Shown here piece by piece: positions 8,393-18,046 of a stretch of 64,000 nt of DNA. The notes beneath the pieces were generated by a model. That model was not told the origin of the DNA and ran no database searches. It saw only the letters and a list, made by a program, of their open reading frames with translations. The translations under genes were made by a program, and so were the position numbers. Location of the stretch: the NCBI RefSeq assembly GCF_022570735.2, contig NZ_JANCNS010000002.1, positions 620,001 through 684,000 on the forward strand, read 5' to 3'. Source of the stretch: Christiangramia oceanisediminis. Its GTDB lineage: Bacteria; Bacteroidota; Bacteroidia; Flavobacteriales; Flavobacteriaceae. Positions within the stretch are counted from its first letter, which is position 1; the number at the start of each line of letters is the position of its first letter.

Positions 8393-9610
8393 CTAATCTA
8401 CCGGTATTGTACGTTTTATACTAAATTCAAAGCGAGTTCCTTTTCCTTCTTCTGAAATCACCCTGATACTTCCACCCAGGCTTGCTACGAGTTTCTTCAC
8501 GGTTGAAAGTCCAATCCCGTGTCCCTTTTTTCCCCTCCGGTCCAGGTCTGTAGCTGTGGTGAATAGATCAAAGATGGAGGCCTGTTTAGCTTCAGGAATC
8601 CCTATCCCGTTATCACTAATGCTGAAATTGAAGAACTCACGGTTTTCATTACAATCTATATCGATTACGATCTTATCATTCTGGTTATATTTAAGACTGT
8701 TGCTTATCAGGTTCATAAAGATCTGGCCCAGGGCAGCACCGTTGGAATGGATCTTCAGGTTATTATCTGGAAGGTTGATCTCACAGTTCTCTGCGATCTG
8801 CAACAGGTCAATGATATCCTCTAAAAGGTCGTTCAAAAAGAACTCCTGATGGTTCACAGATTCTATGTGATTGCTGGAATAATGGTCCAAAAGTCCATTT
8901 ATGTAATCGCTGAGTGTAAGACCGGCCTGCTTGAGGTAATTGAGGTAATTAACACCCTCCTCGTCCATTATATTAGAGTACTTAGCCTTTAATATATCGG
9001 CACTAACGATCATATTGGCCAGAGGCATCTTAAGGTCATGAGAAACCGTGCTGGCAAACTCCCTTAGAACCCGATTTGTTTCATCAAGGTCGTTCTTCAT
9101 TTTCTCAAGAGCCTGGTTCTTACGCCTGTATTCAAAAAGCAACTCCACCTGTTTAGCCAGTGCCTTTAATGCTTCTTTTTGGCTTTGGCTAAGATGATGT
9201 TCTTTTGAATCGAGTACACATAGCGTTCCAAGGGGCAAACCCTTTTCGTCCTTGATCGGTACCCCGGCGTAAAACCGCACCCCGTTTTCTGCAATGACCA
9301 GCGGATTCTCACTAAACCTGGTATCTTTCAGGGTATTTGGTATCTCAAGTAATTCTGAAGGTTCTAAAATGGCATGAGTGCAAAAGGATATCTCCCGGTC
9401 GGTTTCCGGAATACTCGTCCCGATCTTCGACTTAAACCAGTTTCGTTTCGAGTCGGTAATGGTGATAAGGGCAATTGGAGTATGGCAGATCTCGCTCGCC
9501 AGTTTCGTTATGCTATCATAGGTTTCCTCGGCAAGGGAATCTAAAATATCCAAACTTTTCAAGGATTCAAGCCGGGCTAATTCATTAGCTGGCAAAGTGG
9601 GGGTGATCAT
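8393..9610 (-). CDS. GAF-domain sensor histidine kinase (paralogue)
   Basis: This protein of about 405 aa has the same architecture as the gene 64 nt downstream. It carries an N-terminal GAF domain (about residues 20-160), a helical linker, the H box FASTVSHDLKMPLAN (His at about 191), the N box NLISNSLKYN, the G1 box DNGIGIPEAKQ and the G2 box GHGIGLSTVKKL. No transmembrane segment or receiver domain is present. The ATG at 9610 is preferred to an in-frame TTG one codon upstream. The shared order of domains and similar motif context point to a local duplication followed by divergence of the sensor domains. Confidence 0.88.
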   Translation of the reverse strand: MITPTLPANELARLESLKSLDILDSLAEETYDSITKLASEICHTPIALITITDSKRNWFKSKIGTSIPETDREISFCTHAILEPSELLEIPNTLKDTRFSENPLVIAENGVRFYAGVPIKDEKGLPLGTLCVLDSKEHHLSQSQKEALKALAKQVELLFEYRRKNQALEKMKNDLDETNRVLREFASTVSHDLKMPLANMIVSADILKAKYSNIMDEEGVNYLNYLKQAGLTLSDYINGLLDHYSSNHIESVNHQEFFLNDLLEDIIDLLQIAENCEINLPDNNLKIHSNGAALGQIFMNLISNSLKYNQNDKIVIDIDCNENREFFNFSISDNGIGIPEAKQASIFDLFTTATDLDRRGKKGHGIGLSTVKKLVASLGGSIRVISEEGKGTRFEFSIKRTIPVD

Positions 9611-9668
9611 CAAATACTGGATTTAATAAACGTTAAAATAAACTAAAAAATAGGAGAAAAGCAACTGC

Positions 9669-10445
9669 CTAAAAATGCTCTTTTTCGAAAACACCCAGCC
9701 CGAATAGGGCGAAGTCATATTTCACCGGATCTTTTGGATCCATTTTCCGCAAATTGGCATCCAGTTCGGCGAGGGCTTTGGCGTCGTTCATTTTGCGTTT
9801 CAGCAAGCCAAGTTTACGTGCAACGTTCCCTGAATGAACGTCCAGCGGACAGGAAAGTAGAGAAGGGGACAGGCTTTTCCAGATTCCGAAGTCCACTCCA
9901 TTAGTATCCTGCCTGATCATCCACCGCAAATACATATTAATTCGCTTTGCTGCTGAATTCTTTAAGGGATCGCTCACATGCTTTTCGGTTCGTTTTGGAT
10001 GTGGCAGCTCAAAGAAAACCGATTTGAAATGATGAATAGCGGGCTGAAGACTATCTCTTTCAGAATGATCCTGAAAGATCTTATCTAAACCTCCATGGTT
10101 CTTATAAATGTTCTGAAGTGCCTTGATAAAATATCTCAGGTCAACCGAATTAAATGTTCGATGAACGAAATCATCCAGGTGATCAAGGTCGTCTTGCTCG
10201 TGATTCATCACAAAATCAAACGGACTCCTGTCCATTAGGTCCATCAGCTTTTCAGCATTGTTAAGGATGCTTTTTCGGTTTCCCCATGCGATAGTAGCGG
10301 TAAGGAAACCAGAAATTTCGATGTCCTGTTTATTGCTGAACTGATGCGGGATCTGAATAGGATCAGATTCTATGAATTCCGGGGTGTTGTATTTTTTTAC
10401 CTTTTCGTCTAAAAATTCCTTAAGCGCCGCTTTGGAAAGCTTCAT
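9669..10445 (-). CDS. TIGR02757/DUF2400 family protein
   Basis: This protein of about 258 aa matches the TIGR02757 (DUF2400) family of Bacteroidota and related lineages. It shows the signatures GFLTATIAWGNRKSIL, NSVDLRYFIKAL and NMYLRWMIRQD. A short CPLDVHSGNVARKLGLL segment near the C-terminus is reminiscent of helix-hairpin-helix glycosylase folds, but that relationship is only suggestive. Its function is not established. The ATG at 10445 (MKLSKAALKEF) is preferred to a TTG 21 nt upstream. The gene precedes the histidine kinase pair on the minus strand by 58 nt. Confidence 0.8.
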   Translation of the reverse strand: MKLSKAALKEFLDEKVKKYNTPEFIESDPIQIPHQFSNKQDIEISGFLTATIAWGNRKSILNNAEKLMDLMDRSPFDFVMNHEQDDLDHLDDFVHRTFNSVDLRYFIKALQNIYKNHGGLDKIFQDHSERDSLQPAIHHFKSVFFELPHPKRTEKHVSDPLKNSAAKRINMYLRWMIRQDTNGVDFGIWKSLSPSLLSCPLDVHSGNVARKLGLLKRKMNDAKALAELDANLRKMDPKDPVKYDFALFGLGVFEKEHF

Positions 10446-10512
10446 AAACGTTTTTAATTTTTGCAAAGATAACTTTCCGTAAGGTATTCAGAAAGGAATG
10501 TAAGATTTTAGC

Positions 10513-11178
10513 TTAGTCATTTACGATTTCCCCGTCTACCATGGTAAGCTTCCTGTCTGCCATATCGGCCAGCTCTTCATTATGGGTCACGATCACAAAA
10601 GTTTGCTCAAATTCATCCCGCAACTTAAAAAAAAGCTGGTGAAGATTTTCCGCAGATTCACTGTCGAGATTTCCAGAGGGTTCATCGGCAAAGACCACTG
10701 CAGGGTTATTGATCAGACTTCGGGCTACCGCGATTCGCTGCTGTTCACCACCACTTAGTTCTCCCGGTTTGTGAGATGCCCTGTTTTCAAGACCCAGGAA
10801 TCCAAGCAATTCCATGGCTCGTTTTTCAGCTTTTTTACGCGGGGTCTTTTTGATGAATGCAGGGATGCAAATATTCTCTAATGCGGTGAATTCTGGTAAT
10901 AATTGATGAAACTGAAAAATAAAACCTATATGTTCATTTCTGAACCTGGATAGGTCTTTGGAAGAAAGTCCGTAAATATTGGTGTCGTTTATAGCGAGTT
11001 CCGAATTTTCCTTTTTTGATGGTCGGTCCAGTGTTCCCAGGATCTGGAGCAAAGTCGTTTTACCGGCACCTGAAGCGCCAACAATAGAAACGATCTCACT
11101 TTTTTTGATGTGTAAGTCCACACCTTTCAGGACATGAAGGTCGCCGTAATATTTATGAATGTTCTTCGCAGTTATCAT
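10513..11178 (-). CDS. ABC transporter ATP-binding protein, LolD-like
   Basis: This protein of about 221 aa is an ABC ATPase. It has a Walker A motif (GASGAGKTT), a Q-loop ([17 protein letters not shown]), a signature motif ([15 protein letters not shown]), a Walker B motif (VVFADEPSG) and an H-loop (IVTHNEE). The [11 protein letters not shown] pattern and short length place it in the LolD/MacB-type group, whose members release lipoproteins or drive mechanotransmission exporters. No permease gene is adjacent, so the partner must be encoded elsewhere. The ATG at 11178 ([12 protein letters not shown]) is the natural start, and the 11 extra upstream codons do not look family-like. Confidence 0.85.
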   Translation of the reverse strand: MITAKNIHKYYGDLHVLKGVDLHIKKSEIVSIVGASGAGKTTLLQILGTLDRPSKKENSELAINDTNIYGLSSKDLSRFRNEHIGFIFQFHQLLPEFTALENICIPAFIKKTPRKKAEKRAMELLGFLGLENRASHKPGELSGGEQQRIAVARSLINNPAVVFADEPSGNLDSESAENLHQLFFKLRDEFEQTFVIVTHNEELADMADRKLTMVDGEIVND

Positions 11179-11231
11179 CAGTGATCGAATAGGAGCTCCG
11201 AAAATAGCCAATTTAACAGGATTCCCAAAGA

Positions 11232-13670
11232 CTAAGTTTTGAATATGTTACGGGCGATATTATAATCTATGAAATAGACCACCCTTAAACTAAGATTATG
11301 CCTTGCGGGCTGCATAAAAAGGCGGTCCAGGCTTTGGGTATAGGCCAGGTCGCTCAGGTTGTCCTGGTTGAAGATCGAATTCCTATAAAGAAGTATGGCT
11401 TCACTTCCTGGAGCAAATTGCCAGCGATAACTAAGATCAAGATTCCAGATATTGAAATTAACATCGGGGTCGTTTGCCTTGGTGACAGGATAGTCTATAG
11501 GCTGTAACTCTCCGTCTTCGATGAGCCTGGTAAACTGGCCTTCAGTAAAAGTAGCAGTAGACCAGAAATTCCTGAAACTAAGATTTAATCCCTGTCTGGT
11601 ATTAAAATTATAATTGGCATTGATCGAGTTTTCAATACTTTTTTGATCCCGGTTCCCAAAAATGATATCATCGGTTGTTTTCGTTACAAAACTTGCCCTG
11701 TCGTTTTGATAAGCATATACAAATTCATAAATAAGGTTGAACTTATCGTTGAACCGGAAACGTGGTTCAATGCTAAGCCTGATGTCGCTCTGACTGGATT
11801 CAAAATATTCTTCCAGGTTGAGGCGTACATCGTAGGCAAACTTTTTTCGATAATCTGAAGAGACAAAACCGTTCAAACTTCCAAAATCGTTATAAAGCAC
11901 ATAGGTGTCTACCGCCCGGGTTTCAAAAAAATCCTTGAATTCAGAATTTATATTTAAACCTCCACCAAAGGCAAAACGCTTTCGGGTCATGGCAAAAAAA
12001 CTGCCTCCCATCCCGGTGTTTACAGTAACATCTGGCCTGTACCTTCGTAGATGTTGGCCAAAGATACGTATCTGGTATCGGTTATAATTCCCTTTGGGTT
12101 CAAAAATCTGGTATGAAGTACCCCAGTTAAAATTGTTGTAATTATTTACCAAATTTACCCCCAGGTCATTGATGTCGTAAGTTTCGTTCGCAAATTCATG
12201 ACCAATTTCATACCTGAATTTTCCTTTGGTCCTTTCGGCCGAAAATTCGGAAGCGAAGCCGGTAATGTTCTGCCCGGGCAGGTTTACGTTGCTCATAGTC
12301 GCCTGGCCCGCAAAATTGAAGGAATTTTCCCTGTTGTAAATATCGAACATGAAAGCCGAAACATTCCCGTCGCGAAAATGACCATTACGGGTCACATTTG
12401 TATTTATAAGTGATATGGAGCTATTCTTATTGAATCGCTGGTCCAACACCACGATGTTATAATTGGCAAGTGGCTCGGTTAATTTTTCGCGGTTTTCCCC
12501 GCTGATAGTGTCCTGGTAGACCGCCTTTACCTCATTGGTGACGGCGTTGAAAAAACCAATGCCAAGTCCTCGATCGGTCCTTCCGGAGACTTTAAGGGCA
12601 TTGATGAGATCGGTACGTTCTGGATTCTCAATGATCCTTTCGTTATCGAGTAACTGCGCCTGTGCATCGTTAAAGCCTAAAGGTCGGCTACCAACCCTCC
12701 TGGAATAGAACAGGTTCCCCTTGGTGAACAACTCGGTTCCTTCTGTAAAAAAGGCCCGGTTCTCACCAAATACCTGCTCAAAAGGCCCCAGGTTTAACAC
12801 CACATCATCATAGGCGGTTTGTCCAAAATCTGGTACCAAAGTCATATCCAGGGTAAAGGATTCGTTGATCCCATATTTGAGGTCCATCCCGGCGTTAAAA
12901 TTAGATTCGGTAACCCCATCAAATCGATCTATAGAACCCTGTAAATAGGGATAAAGACTTAGCCTAACCGGGGGATCGATATTTTCGATCCCTTTCAGCA
13001 ATCCGTTATACTGACTTTGCTGGCCAACCGATTTATTCACATAGTTCCAAACATAACCTTCATTCAAATGGTTAATTTCACGGTAGAACTGTATTCCCCA
13101 TGTTTGCACCTGTTTATCGGGAAATCGCAAAGCGGCGTAAGGAATCTTCATCTCAACATACCATCCTTCAGAATCCATGGAAATTGCAGAATCCCAAACC
13201 ACATTATAGCTGAAATCCTGATTTTCGCCGGTTAGCCTGGCATCGGCCTGGGTTCCCGCCGCGGTGACGATAAATCGGGTTTGATTCTCGCCGTCATCAT
13301 AAGTGTTGATATCGATTTGGAAGAGTTCAGCCTGTTCCAGGTTATCACGTTGTGTAAATTGCTTTAAAATGCGGCCAACATGCTTTTCCTTTAGATAAGC
13401 GGCGATAAAAATAGCCTCGTCGTTATAAAGAATCTTAACCCGGGTCTCGTGATCTTCGGGAATAGGATCTCCATCACCGGGCTGGATCATTACAAAATTG
13501 GTAGCATCTTCAGCGGTTTCCCAAATTTCATCATCTGGGATTCCGTCTATCTTAGGTGCGTCTTCTATACGTTGGGTGGTGTATAATTTCCTTTTTTCCT
13601 GATTTTCCTGGGAAAATGCAACTATTCCGAAGAGAAAGATCAATAAGGAAAGTCGGCGAAATTCGGGCAT
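11232..13670 (-). CDS. CBM9-like/DUF5916 outer-membrane protein
   Basis: This protein of about 812 aa begins with a signal peptide ([15 protein letters not shown]). An N-terminal carbohydrate-binding-module-9-like domain follows (about residues 30-220), with [20 protein letters not shown] and later [20 protein letters not shown]. The rest is a DUF5916 region rich in alternating aromatic and polar strands, ending in a C-terminal strand of outer-membrane barrel type. It is probably an outer-membrane barrel with a periplasmic or surface CBM9-like domain, but no ligand is known. The ATG at 13670 ([10 protein letters not shown]) places the signal peptide properly. It is divergent from msrA. Confidence 0.8.
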   Translation of the reverse strand: MPEFRRLSLLIFLFGIVAFSQENQEKRKLYTTQRIEDAPKIDGIPDDEIWETAEDATNFVMIQPGDGDPIPEDHETRVKILYNDEAIFIAAYLKEKHVGRILKQFTQRDNLEQAELFQIDINTYDDGENQTRFIVTAAGTQADARLTGENQDFSYNVVWDSAISMDSEGWYVEMKIPYAALRFPDKQVQTWGIQFYREINHLNEGYVWNYVNKSVGQQSQYNGLLKGIENIDPPVRLSLYPYLQGSIDRFDGVTESNFNAGMDLKYGINESFTLDMTLVPDFGQTAYDDVVLNLGPFEQVFGENRAFFTEGTELFTKGNLFYSRRVGSRPLGFNDAQAQLLDNERIIENPERTDLINALKVSGRTDRGLGIGFFNAVTNEVKAVYQDTISGENREKLTEPLANYNIVVLDQRFNKNSSISLINTNVTRNGHFRDGNVSAFMFDIYNRENSFNFAGQATMSNVNLPGQNITGFASEFSAERTKGKFRYEIGHEFANETYDINDLGVNLVNNYNNFNWGTSYQIFEPKGNYNRYQIRIFGQHLRRYRPDVTVNTGMGGSFFAMTRKRFAFGGGLNINSEFKDFFETRAVDTYVLYNDFGSLNGFVSSDYRKKFAYDVRLNLEEYFESSQSDIRLSIEPRFRFNDKFNLIYEFVYAYQNDRASFVTKTTDDIIFGNRDQKSIENSINANYNFNTRQGLNLSFRNFWSTATFTEGQFTRLIEDGELQPIDYPVTKANDPDVNFNIWNLDLSYRWQFAPGSEAILLYRNSIFNQDNLSDLAYTQSLDRLFMQPARHNLSLRVVYFIDYNIARNIFKT

Positions 13671-13750
13671 GAATTGGGGATATAATTTAAAAACGCCCAA
13701 ATGTATCACTGTTATGGACGATCGACAAAATATTTCATTAAAATAAGGTT

Positions 13751-13770
13751 AAACAAAACCCATTTTGTTT
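13751..13770. repeat. Inverted repeat upstream of msrA
   Basis: A perfect 8-bp inverted repeat, AAACAAAA-CCCA-TTTTGTTT, lies 36 nt before the msrA start. The half-site AAACAAAA recurs at 13791-13798. There is no T-run in the msrA direction, so an operator is as likely as a weak terminator. No regulator is assigned. Confidence 0.4.
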
Positions 13771-13780
13771 ATTAAAACCA

Positions 13781-13788
13781 TAGATTTG
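13781..13788 (+). promoter_or_regulatory. Putative -7 element for msrA
   Basis: TAGATTTG matches the Bacteroidota -7 pattern TAnnTTTG, 17 nt before the msrA ATG. A TTTTG at 13763-13767 sits upstream, but the spacing is shorter than usual for a -33 box. The element lies between the two AAACAAAA half-sites. Confidence 0.4.
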
Positions 13789-13805
13789 ATAAACAAAACT
13801 ATTGA

Positions 13806-14357
13806 ATGCATACTAATAATCTTAAAAAGGCTACCCTGGCTGGTGGTTGTTTTTGGTGTACCGAAGCTGTTTTTCAAAGAATCGAAGGTGTGGAAGAGGT
13901 ACGTCCCGGGTTTACGGGAGGTACTATCAAAAACCCACCGTATCGAGAAGTAGTTACCGGCAGAACTGGACACGCCGAAGGCATACAATTGAAATATGAT
14001 CCTGAAAAAATCAATTACAGGGAACTCCTGCTCATTTTTTTCGCTACTCACGATCCTACAACCTTGAATAGGCAGCAGAATGATGTGGGTACCCAGTACC
14101 GAAGTGCGGTCTTTTACCATGACGACGAACAAAAGGAGATGGTAGAGGAGGTCATTCAAATGCTGGAGTCTCAAAAGGTGTTTGAAAACCCAATTGTGAC
14201 AGAGGTTAAGGAGGCGTCTGCTTTTTACGAAGCAGAGCAGGAACACCAGGAATTCTATAACCGGCACAGGCAACAGCCTTACTGTCAATATATAATTGAT
14301 CCTAAAATCACGAAACTCAAAAATCTATTTTCCGATAAACTGAAACAACCTAAATAA
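13806..14357 (+). CDS. msrA: Peptide-methionine (S)-S-oxide reductase
   Basis: This 183-aa enzyme reduces the S-epimer of methionine sulfoxide in proteins. The catalytic Cys lies in [11 protein letters not shown] near the N-terminus. Family blocks [43 protein letters not shown] and [12 protein letters not shown] are all present. No signal peptide is seen, so it is cytoplasmic. Only one nucleotide separates its stop from the folE start, so the two are probably cotranscribed. No MsrB domain is fused. Confidence 0.95.
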   Translation: MHTNNLKKATLAGGCFWCTEAVFQRIEGVEEVRPGFTGGTIKNPPYREVVTGRTGHAEGIQLKYDPEKINYRELLLIFFATHDPTTLNRQQNDVGTQYRSAVFYHDDEQKEMVEEVIQMLESQKVFENPIVTEVKEASAFYEAEQEHQEFYNRHRQQPYCQYIIDPKITKLKNLFSDKLKQPK

Positions 14358-14358
14358 T

Positions 14359-14955
14359 ATGGCTTATAAACAAATTGATGAGTACAGCCCTGGCATCACA
14401 AAAGATTTACAGCGAAATTTTGATGAGATCATTAGGGGCCTGGGAGAAGACCCGAGTCGTGAAGGTTTGCTCAAAACGCCAGAACGTGCAGCCAAGGCCA
14501 TGCAGTTTCTAACCCAGGGTTATTCTATGGATGCAGAAAAGATCCTGAATAAGGCCGTATTTGAAGATTCCTATGACGAAATGGTAGTGGTCAAGGATAT
14601 AGAGCTATACTCGCTATGTGAACATCATATTTTACCTTTCTTCGGAAAGGCCCATATTGCCTATATCCCAAATGGAAAGATAATAGGTCTAAGCAAATTA
14701 CCGCGTGTGGTGGATGTTTTTGCTCGCCGACTGCAGGTTCAGGAACGATTGACAAGCGATATTCTTGAATGTTTGAATAAAACCCTAAAGCCTAAGGGCG
14801 TTGCCGTTGTGATCGAAGCGGTTCATATGTGCATGATGATGCGAGGTGTGCAAAAACAGAATAGTGCGACAACTACGTCTGGCTTTCGCGGGCAATTTGA
14901 AAAGATCGAGACAAGGGAAGAATTCTTAAAGCTCATCAGTTCAAATCTTCGATAA
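14359..14955 (+). CDS. folE: GTP cyclohydrolase I
   Basis: This 198-aa enzyme converts GTP to 7,8-dihydroneopterin triphosphate, the first step of folate and pterin synthesis. The zinc ligands are visible: Cys and His in [12 protein letters not shown] and a second Cys in [30 protein letters not shown] and [20 protein letters not shown] are classic FolE-I blocks. The length matches the family. It follows msrA by 1 nt. A pterin-4a-carbinolamine dehydratase gene occurs elsewhere in the window (51.9 kb) but is not linked. Confidence 0.96.
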   Translation: MAYKQIDEYSPGITKDLQRNFDEIIRGLGEDPSREGLLKTPERAAKAMQFLTQGYSMDAEKILNKAVFEDSYDEMVVVKDIELYSLCEHHILPFFGKAHIAYIPNGKIIGLSKLPRVVDVFARRLQVQERLTSDILECLNKTLKPKGVAVVIEAVHMCMMMRGVQKQNSATTTSGFRGQFEKIETREEFLKLISSNLR

Positions 14956-15002
14956 TTTAAATCTGGCACTTTCTTTGCTCTAATTGAACTAAAAGATTAA
15001 AA

Positions 15003-15305
15003 ATGAATTTATTTAAGAATAAAAAATTTTTAAAAGGTGTGGCATATGACCTTGTTGGGATGGCCACTTTGGGTATTCCGGTAATAGGTCCCTTTTTGGA
15101 TCTGGCCTGGGCACCTTACGCCGCCAAGAAAATGAGCGAAATGTATCCTGGAAGAAAAGGAAAGTTAGCTTCGATTCTTGTTTTCCTTGAGGAGATCCTG
15201 CCAGGAACCGATATTATACCAACTTTTACCTTGATGTATCTTTATACCTATGTATGGAAGAAAGAGCCGTTAAAAGCCCAGGTAATTGAAGTGAAAAGTC
15301 ATTGA
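15003..15305 (+). CDS. Small conserved hypothetical protein
   Basis: This 100-aa protein has two hydrophobic stretches (VAYDLVGMATLGIPVIGPFLDLAWAP and LASILVFLEEILPG followed by DIIPTFTLMYLY), suggesting a small membrane protein. Pro-rich turns PVIGPFLD and PGTDIIPT are noticeable. It lies 47 nt after folE and ends just before a strong terminator, so it could be the last gene of the msrA-folE transcript. Function is unknown. Confidence 0.7.
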   Translation: MNLFKNKKFLKGVAYDLVGMATLGIPVIGPFLDLAWAPYAAKKMSEMYPGRKGKLASILVFLEEILPGTDIIPTFTLMYLYTYVWKKEPLKAQVIEVKSH

Positions 15306-15332
15306 GTACAGGCTTAATTAATTAGTTAGAGA

Positions 15333-15366
15333 AAAAAGGCCGCTATTTCCAGATAGCGGCCTTTTT
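15333..15366. terminator. Bidirectional intrinsic terminator
   Basis: The 14-bp arms AAAAAGGCCGCTAT and ATAGCGGCCTTTTT flank a 6-nt loop. A/T runs lie on both sides, so it can act for the plus-strand msrA-folE group and for the convergent TonB receptor gene. Confidence 0.9.
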
Positions 15367-15383
15367 GTGTTTCATACCATGCT

Positions 15384-17684
15384 TTACAAACTCCAGGAAA
15401 CCGAAAATATGAAGTTTCTGCCTATATTCTGAATTCCATCTGGTTTCAACCGGCTAAGATGTGAGATATAACTTTTGTTCAAAAGATTGTTCCCATTGAT
15501 CCTCAGGTTTAGTGTAGAACCATTTAAAGCAACCTGGGTGCCAATACCAGCGCCCAGCAAAGCATAGCCAGGGGTGGCTGTTTCAAACTGGCCAGGATTA
15601 TCCTGGTCGAATACATTTCGTAACCTGATAAAGGCGTATTTATTGGTTAATATACTTCCCTTATCAAATTCAACCCTGAAAGTATTAGTTAGACTGTTTG
15701 CAGGGATAAGTGGTAAATAACCTCCATTATCAAGTTTTCCGGTTACTGTCTCAAAACTGCTTTCAAGGTGTAGCCAGTCTAATGGATGGGGGTGAAGGTG
15801 GAAACCAACTTCTCCACCATACAGGTTGGCGTCTTCCTGAACATAATTAAAAACCGGATCGCCATCTATACTTTCTCCCGTTGGATTCAGGAAAATATAA
15901 TCATTTACTGCATTATTAAATACGTTAACGAATGCCTCAATATGTCTATTTCTCCACTCCACAGCCAGGTCTACCTGGAAGTTCTGCTCGTTATCAAGAT
16001 CAGGATTTCCTATTTCATACCGGTTTGTCCCATGGTGGGTTCCATCTGAAGTCAATTCTGAAAGGTTGGGAGCGCGGAAACCTGTGGCCAGGTTTAACCT
16101 TGCGATGAATTTTTGGTCTACATGGAATTTTGCTCCAAAAGCCCCGTTAAAACTATTGAAATTTCTGTTCACTTCGTCAACCTGTGAGCCATCTTCAGTT
16201 AGATAAGCCTGTGTATCAAGTTTTCGATTATCAAACCTCAATCCACCCTGAAAATCCCATTTCTCAAGATGATAGTGCGTGGTGGCGAAAATTCCGTAAT
16301 CCACGGTTCTCGCATCGGGGATTAGAATCTCTTCACCAAAATTTTCGTTGGTTTGATACATTCCCTGTATCCCGGCTATGGTCTCAAAATTGCCTATTTT
16401 AGGAAGGTTGTATTTAAGATTGTAATTAAAGGTTTCCAGGTGCATTTCTAGAGATGCAGCTTCGCCTTCTTCATGCCCCTCCTCATGTTCTCCATGTTCC
16501 TCTTCATGTTCACCATGTTCCTCTTCATGTTCATCATGTTCGTCATGTTCGTCCTCATGATGATGATCTTCAAATTCCTGGCGGTTATTGAACTGGTATC
16601 CCAGTTTCAGGTCAAAACTTGAGTTGTTTAAATAAATTCGGTTATCGAGACTTAAAACATGATTATCTATAAGCTGATACGGTTCTAGAGGATCCTTTTC
16701 CAAAGAATTTGGACCAATTTCCTCGGGAATTCCTATTTCACTTCGGTTAAAGTTATATCTAAGATCTCCCTTATAGTTGGTTTGCTGGAAACCTATACCA
16801 GCCTTAAGATCTTCTTCATTAAACCGGGTGTTGGTTACTCGTTCACCGTCACCGGTTTCATAATCTGAATGTGCTGCATAGCTACCCCTGGCCAGGAATT
16901 TAAAACGATCGCCAGAAGTTTTAGCCATAAGACTACCCTGATATCCGTTGGTATTGCCGAAAACATCTCCTTCCAGTTCAAAATTGGTCGTATTAGGCGA
17001 CGCATAGGGCTCAGGGTTAAGGTACATAACGCCTCCAATTGCATCGCTACCGTACAGCAGGGATGCAGGACCCTTAATTACTTCCACACTTCCAATTCCC
17101 TTAGAATTAATACCCAAACCATGTTCATCGCCGTATTGCTGATTTTCCAGTCTTATTCCCTGCGTGTATACCAGTACACGGTTGGAACTTAATCCCCGTA
17201 TTACAGGTTTTCCAATACCAAGGCCGGTGGTTAGGCTTTCAACCCCGGCGATTTGCGTGATCCCGTCAGAAAGGGTTACGGCACCTTTTCGGTTTAGTTC
17301 TGAAATATTCTCACGCTCGACCTTCATTACATTTTCACTTTGCAGCTGGTGAAAGGGAGTAGAAACGATCACTTCTTCCATTTCGATGGCCGATGGAACC
17401 ACATCTATAGAAATAGCCTGCGAAGGAAGAGTTACCTCAGTAGTATAACTCGCGAACCCAATGGAAGATACTACCAGCTTATAGCTTCCGTTAGGAAGAT
17501 CGGTTATTGTGAAGTTTCCTTCTTCATCTGTCATGCTGCCCTTTTCCAGTTCAGGGAAATATACGCTGGCGCTGAAGACCGGTTCTCCAGTTTCTGAATT
17601 CTGCACCTTTCCGGTTAATTCATTCTGACTATATAAAAGGGTATTCACTGCTAAAAGCAGTGTAAGCAATATAAATTTTTGCAT
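15384..17684 (-). CDS. TonB-dependent receptor with His-rich region, probably metal-ion uptake
   Basis: This 766-aa outer-membrane receptor starts with a signal peptide (FILLTLLLAVNTLLYSQ). A carboxypeptidase-regulatory-like domain (about residues 20-100) precedes the plug (VRGLSSNRVLVYTQGIRLENQQ, GSDAIGGVMYLNP) and a 22-strand-type barrel with a C-terminal aromatic end (FIFSVSWSL). An extracellular-loop-like stretch near residues 373-408 is packed with His, Asp and Glu (HEDEHDEHDEHEEEHGEH). Such loops resemble those of the ZnuD zinc receptor, so zinc or another divalent metal is the likely cargo. It closes a minus-strand run 43 nt after a small secreted His-bearing protein. Confidence 0.88.
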   Translation of the reverse strand: MQKFILLTLLLAVNTLLYSQNELTGKVQNSETGEPVFSASVYFPELEKGSMTDEEGNFTITDLPNGSYKLVVSSIGFASYTTEVTLPSQAISIDVVPSAIEMEEVIVSTPFHQLQSENVMKVERENISELNRKGAVTLSDGITQIAGVESLTTGLGIGKPVIRGLSSNRVLVYTQGIRLENQQYGDEHGLGINSKGIGSVEVIKGPASLLYGSDAIGGVMYLNPEPYASPNTTNFELEGDVFGNTNGYQGSLMAKTSGDRFKFLARGSYAAHSDYETGDGERVTNTRFNEEDLKAGIGFQQTNYKGDLRYNFNRSEIGIPEEIGPNSLEKDPLEPYQLIDNHVLSLDNRIYLNNSSFDLKLGYQFNNRQEFEDHHHEDEHDEHDEHEEEHGEHEEEHGEHEEGHEEGEAASLEMHLETFNYNLKYNLPKIGNFETIAGIQGMYQTNENFGEEILIPDARTVDYGIFATTHYHLEKWDFQGGLRFDNRKLDTQAYLTEDGSQVDEVNRNFNSFNGAFGAKFHVDQKFIARLNLATGFRAPNLSELTSDGTHHGTNRYEIGNPDLDNEQNFQVDLAVEWRNRHIEAFVNVFNNAVNDYIFLNPTGESIDGDPVFNYVQEDANLYGGEVGFHLHPHPLDWLHLESSFETVTGKLDNGGYLPLIPANSLTNTFRVEFDKGSILTNKYAFIRLRNVFDQDNPGQFETATPGYALLGAGIGTQVALNGSTLNLRINGNNLLNKSYISHLSRLKPDGIQNIGRNFIFSVSWSL
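16470..16565. repeat. Short tandem repeats encoding a His/Glu-rich loop
   Basis: Imperfect tandem units of about 21 bp are built on CATGTTC (for example CCATGTTCCTCTTCATGTTC). They encode the HEEEHGEHEEEHGEH tract of the receptor. The unit length is a multiple of three, so slippage would change loop length without shifting the frame. Confidence 0.75.
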
Positions 17685-17727
17685 ATTATGAGGATTAAAT
17701 GAGATTCTGACTTAAATGAATTTTAAG

Positions 17728-18045
17728 TTATGCCAGAATAGGTGGTCCTCGAAGAGAGAAGGAGAGAGCCTCAAAATCATTTAAATAGTGATAATAATCA
17801 AAAACAAACCTGTGGAAACTTATTTCCGCGAAGGGTTCATATCGTGGCAGATCAATTTTTAGAGCGGGATCCTTCTTAAATTTTTGCAGGTCACAATCCA
17901 ATTGCTTTTTGTGGTAGTGATATTCTGCATATTCGGTGCACACCGCATGAGCGTGATCTGAAAATATATGTGAGAGACTCAATCCTGAGGGTAGAAAGAT
18001 CAGGAAGGCTGTAAAAACAAATAATATGTTTTTCGCTAAATTCAA
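17728..18045 (-). CDS. Small secreted His-bearing protein
   Basis: This 105-aa protein opens with a signal-like hydrophobic segment (ILFVFTAFLIFLPSGLSLS). Clustered potential metal ligands follow: HIFSDHAHAVC and YHYHKKQLDCD. The start is TTG at 18045, one base beyond the stop of the upstream membrane-protein gene. No early in-frame ATG exists and the hydrophobic segment begins immediately, so the TTG looks real. It sits directly upstream of the His-rich TonB receptor. A periplasmic metal-handling role is plausible but unproven. Confidence 0.65.
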   Translation of the reverse strand: MNLAKNILFVFTAFLIFLPSGLSLSHIFSDHAHAVCTEYAEYHYHKKQLDCDLQKFKKDPALKIDLPRYEPFAEISFHRFVFDYYHYLNDFEALSFSLRGPPILA

Positions 18046-18046
18046 A

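Noticed and set aside
13749-14288. Open frame of 179 codons opposite msrA
   Set aside because: Antisense to a gene with intact catalytic motifs, and it starts inside msrA with no independent support.
16470-16565. Short repeats as a CRISPR array
   Set aside because: The repeats are contiguous, about 21 bp, without spacers, and lie in frame inside a receptor gene encoding a His/Glu tract.
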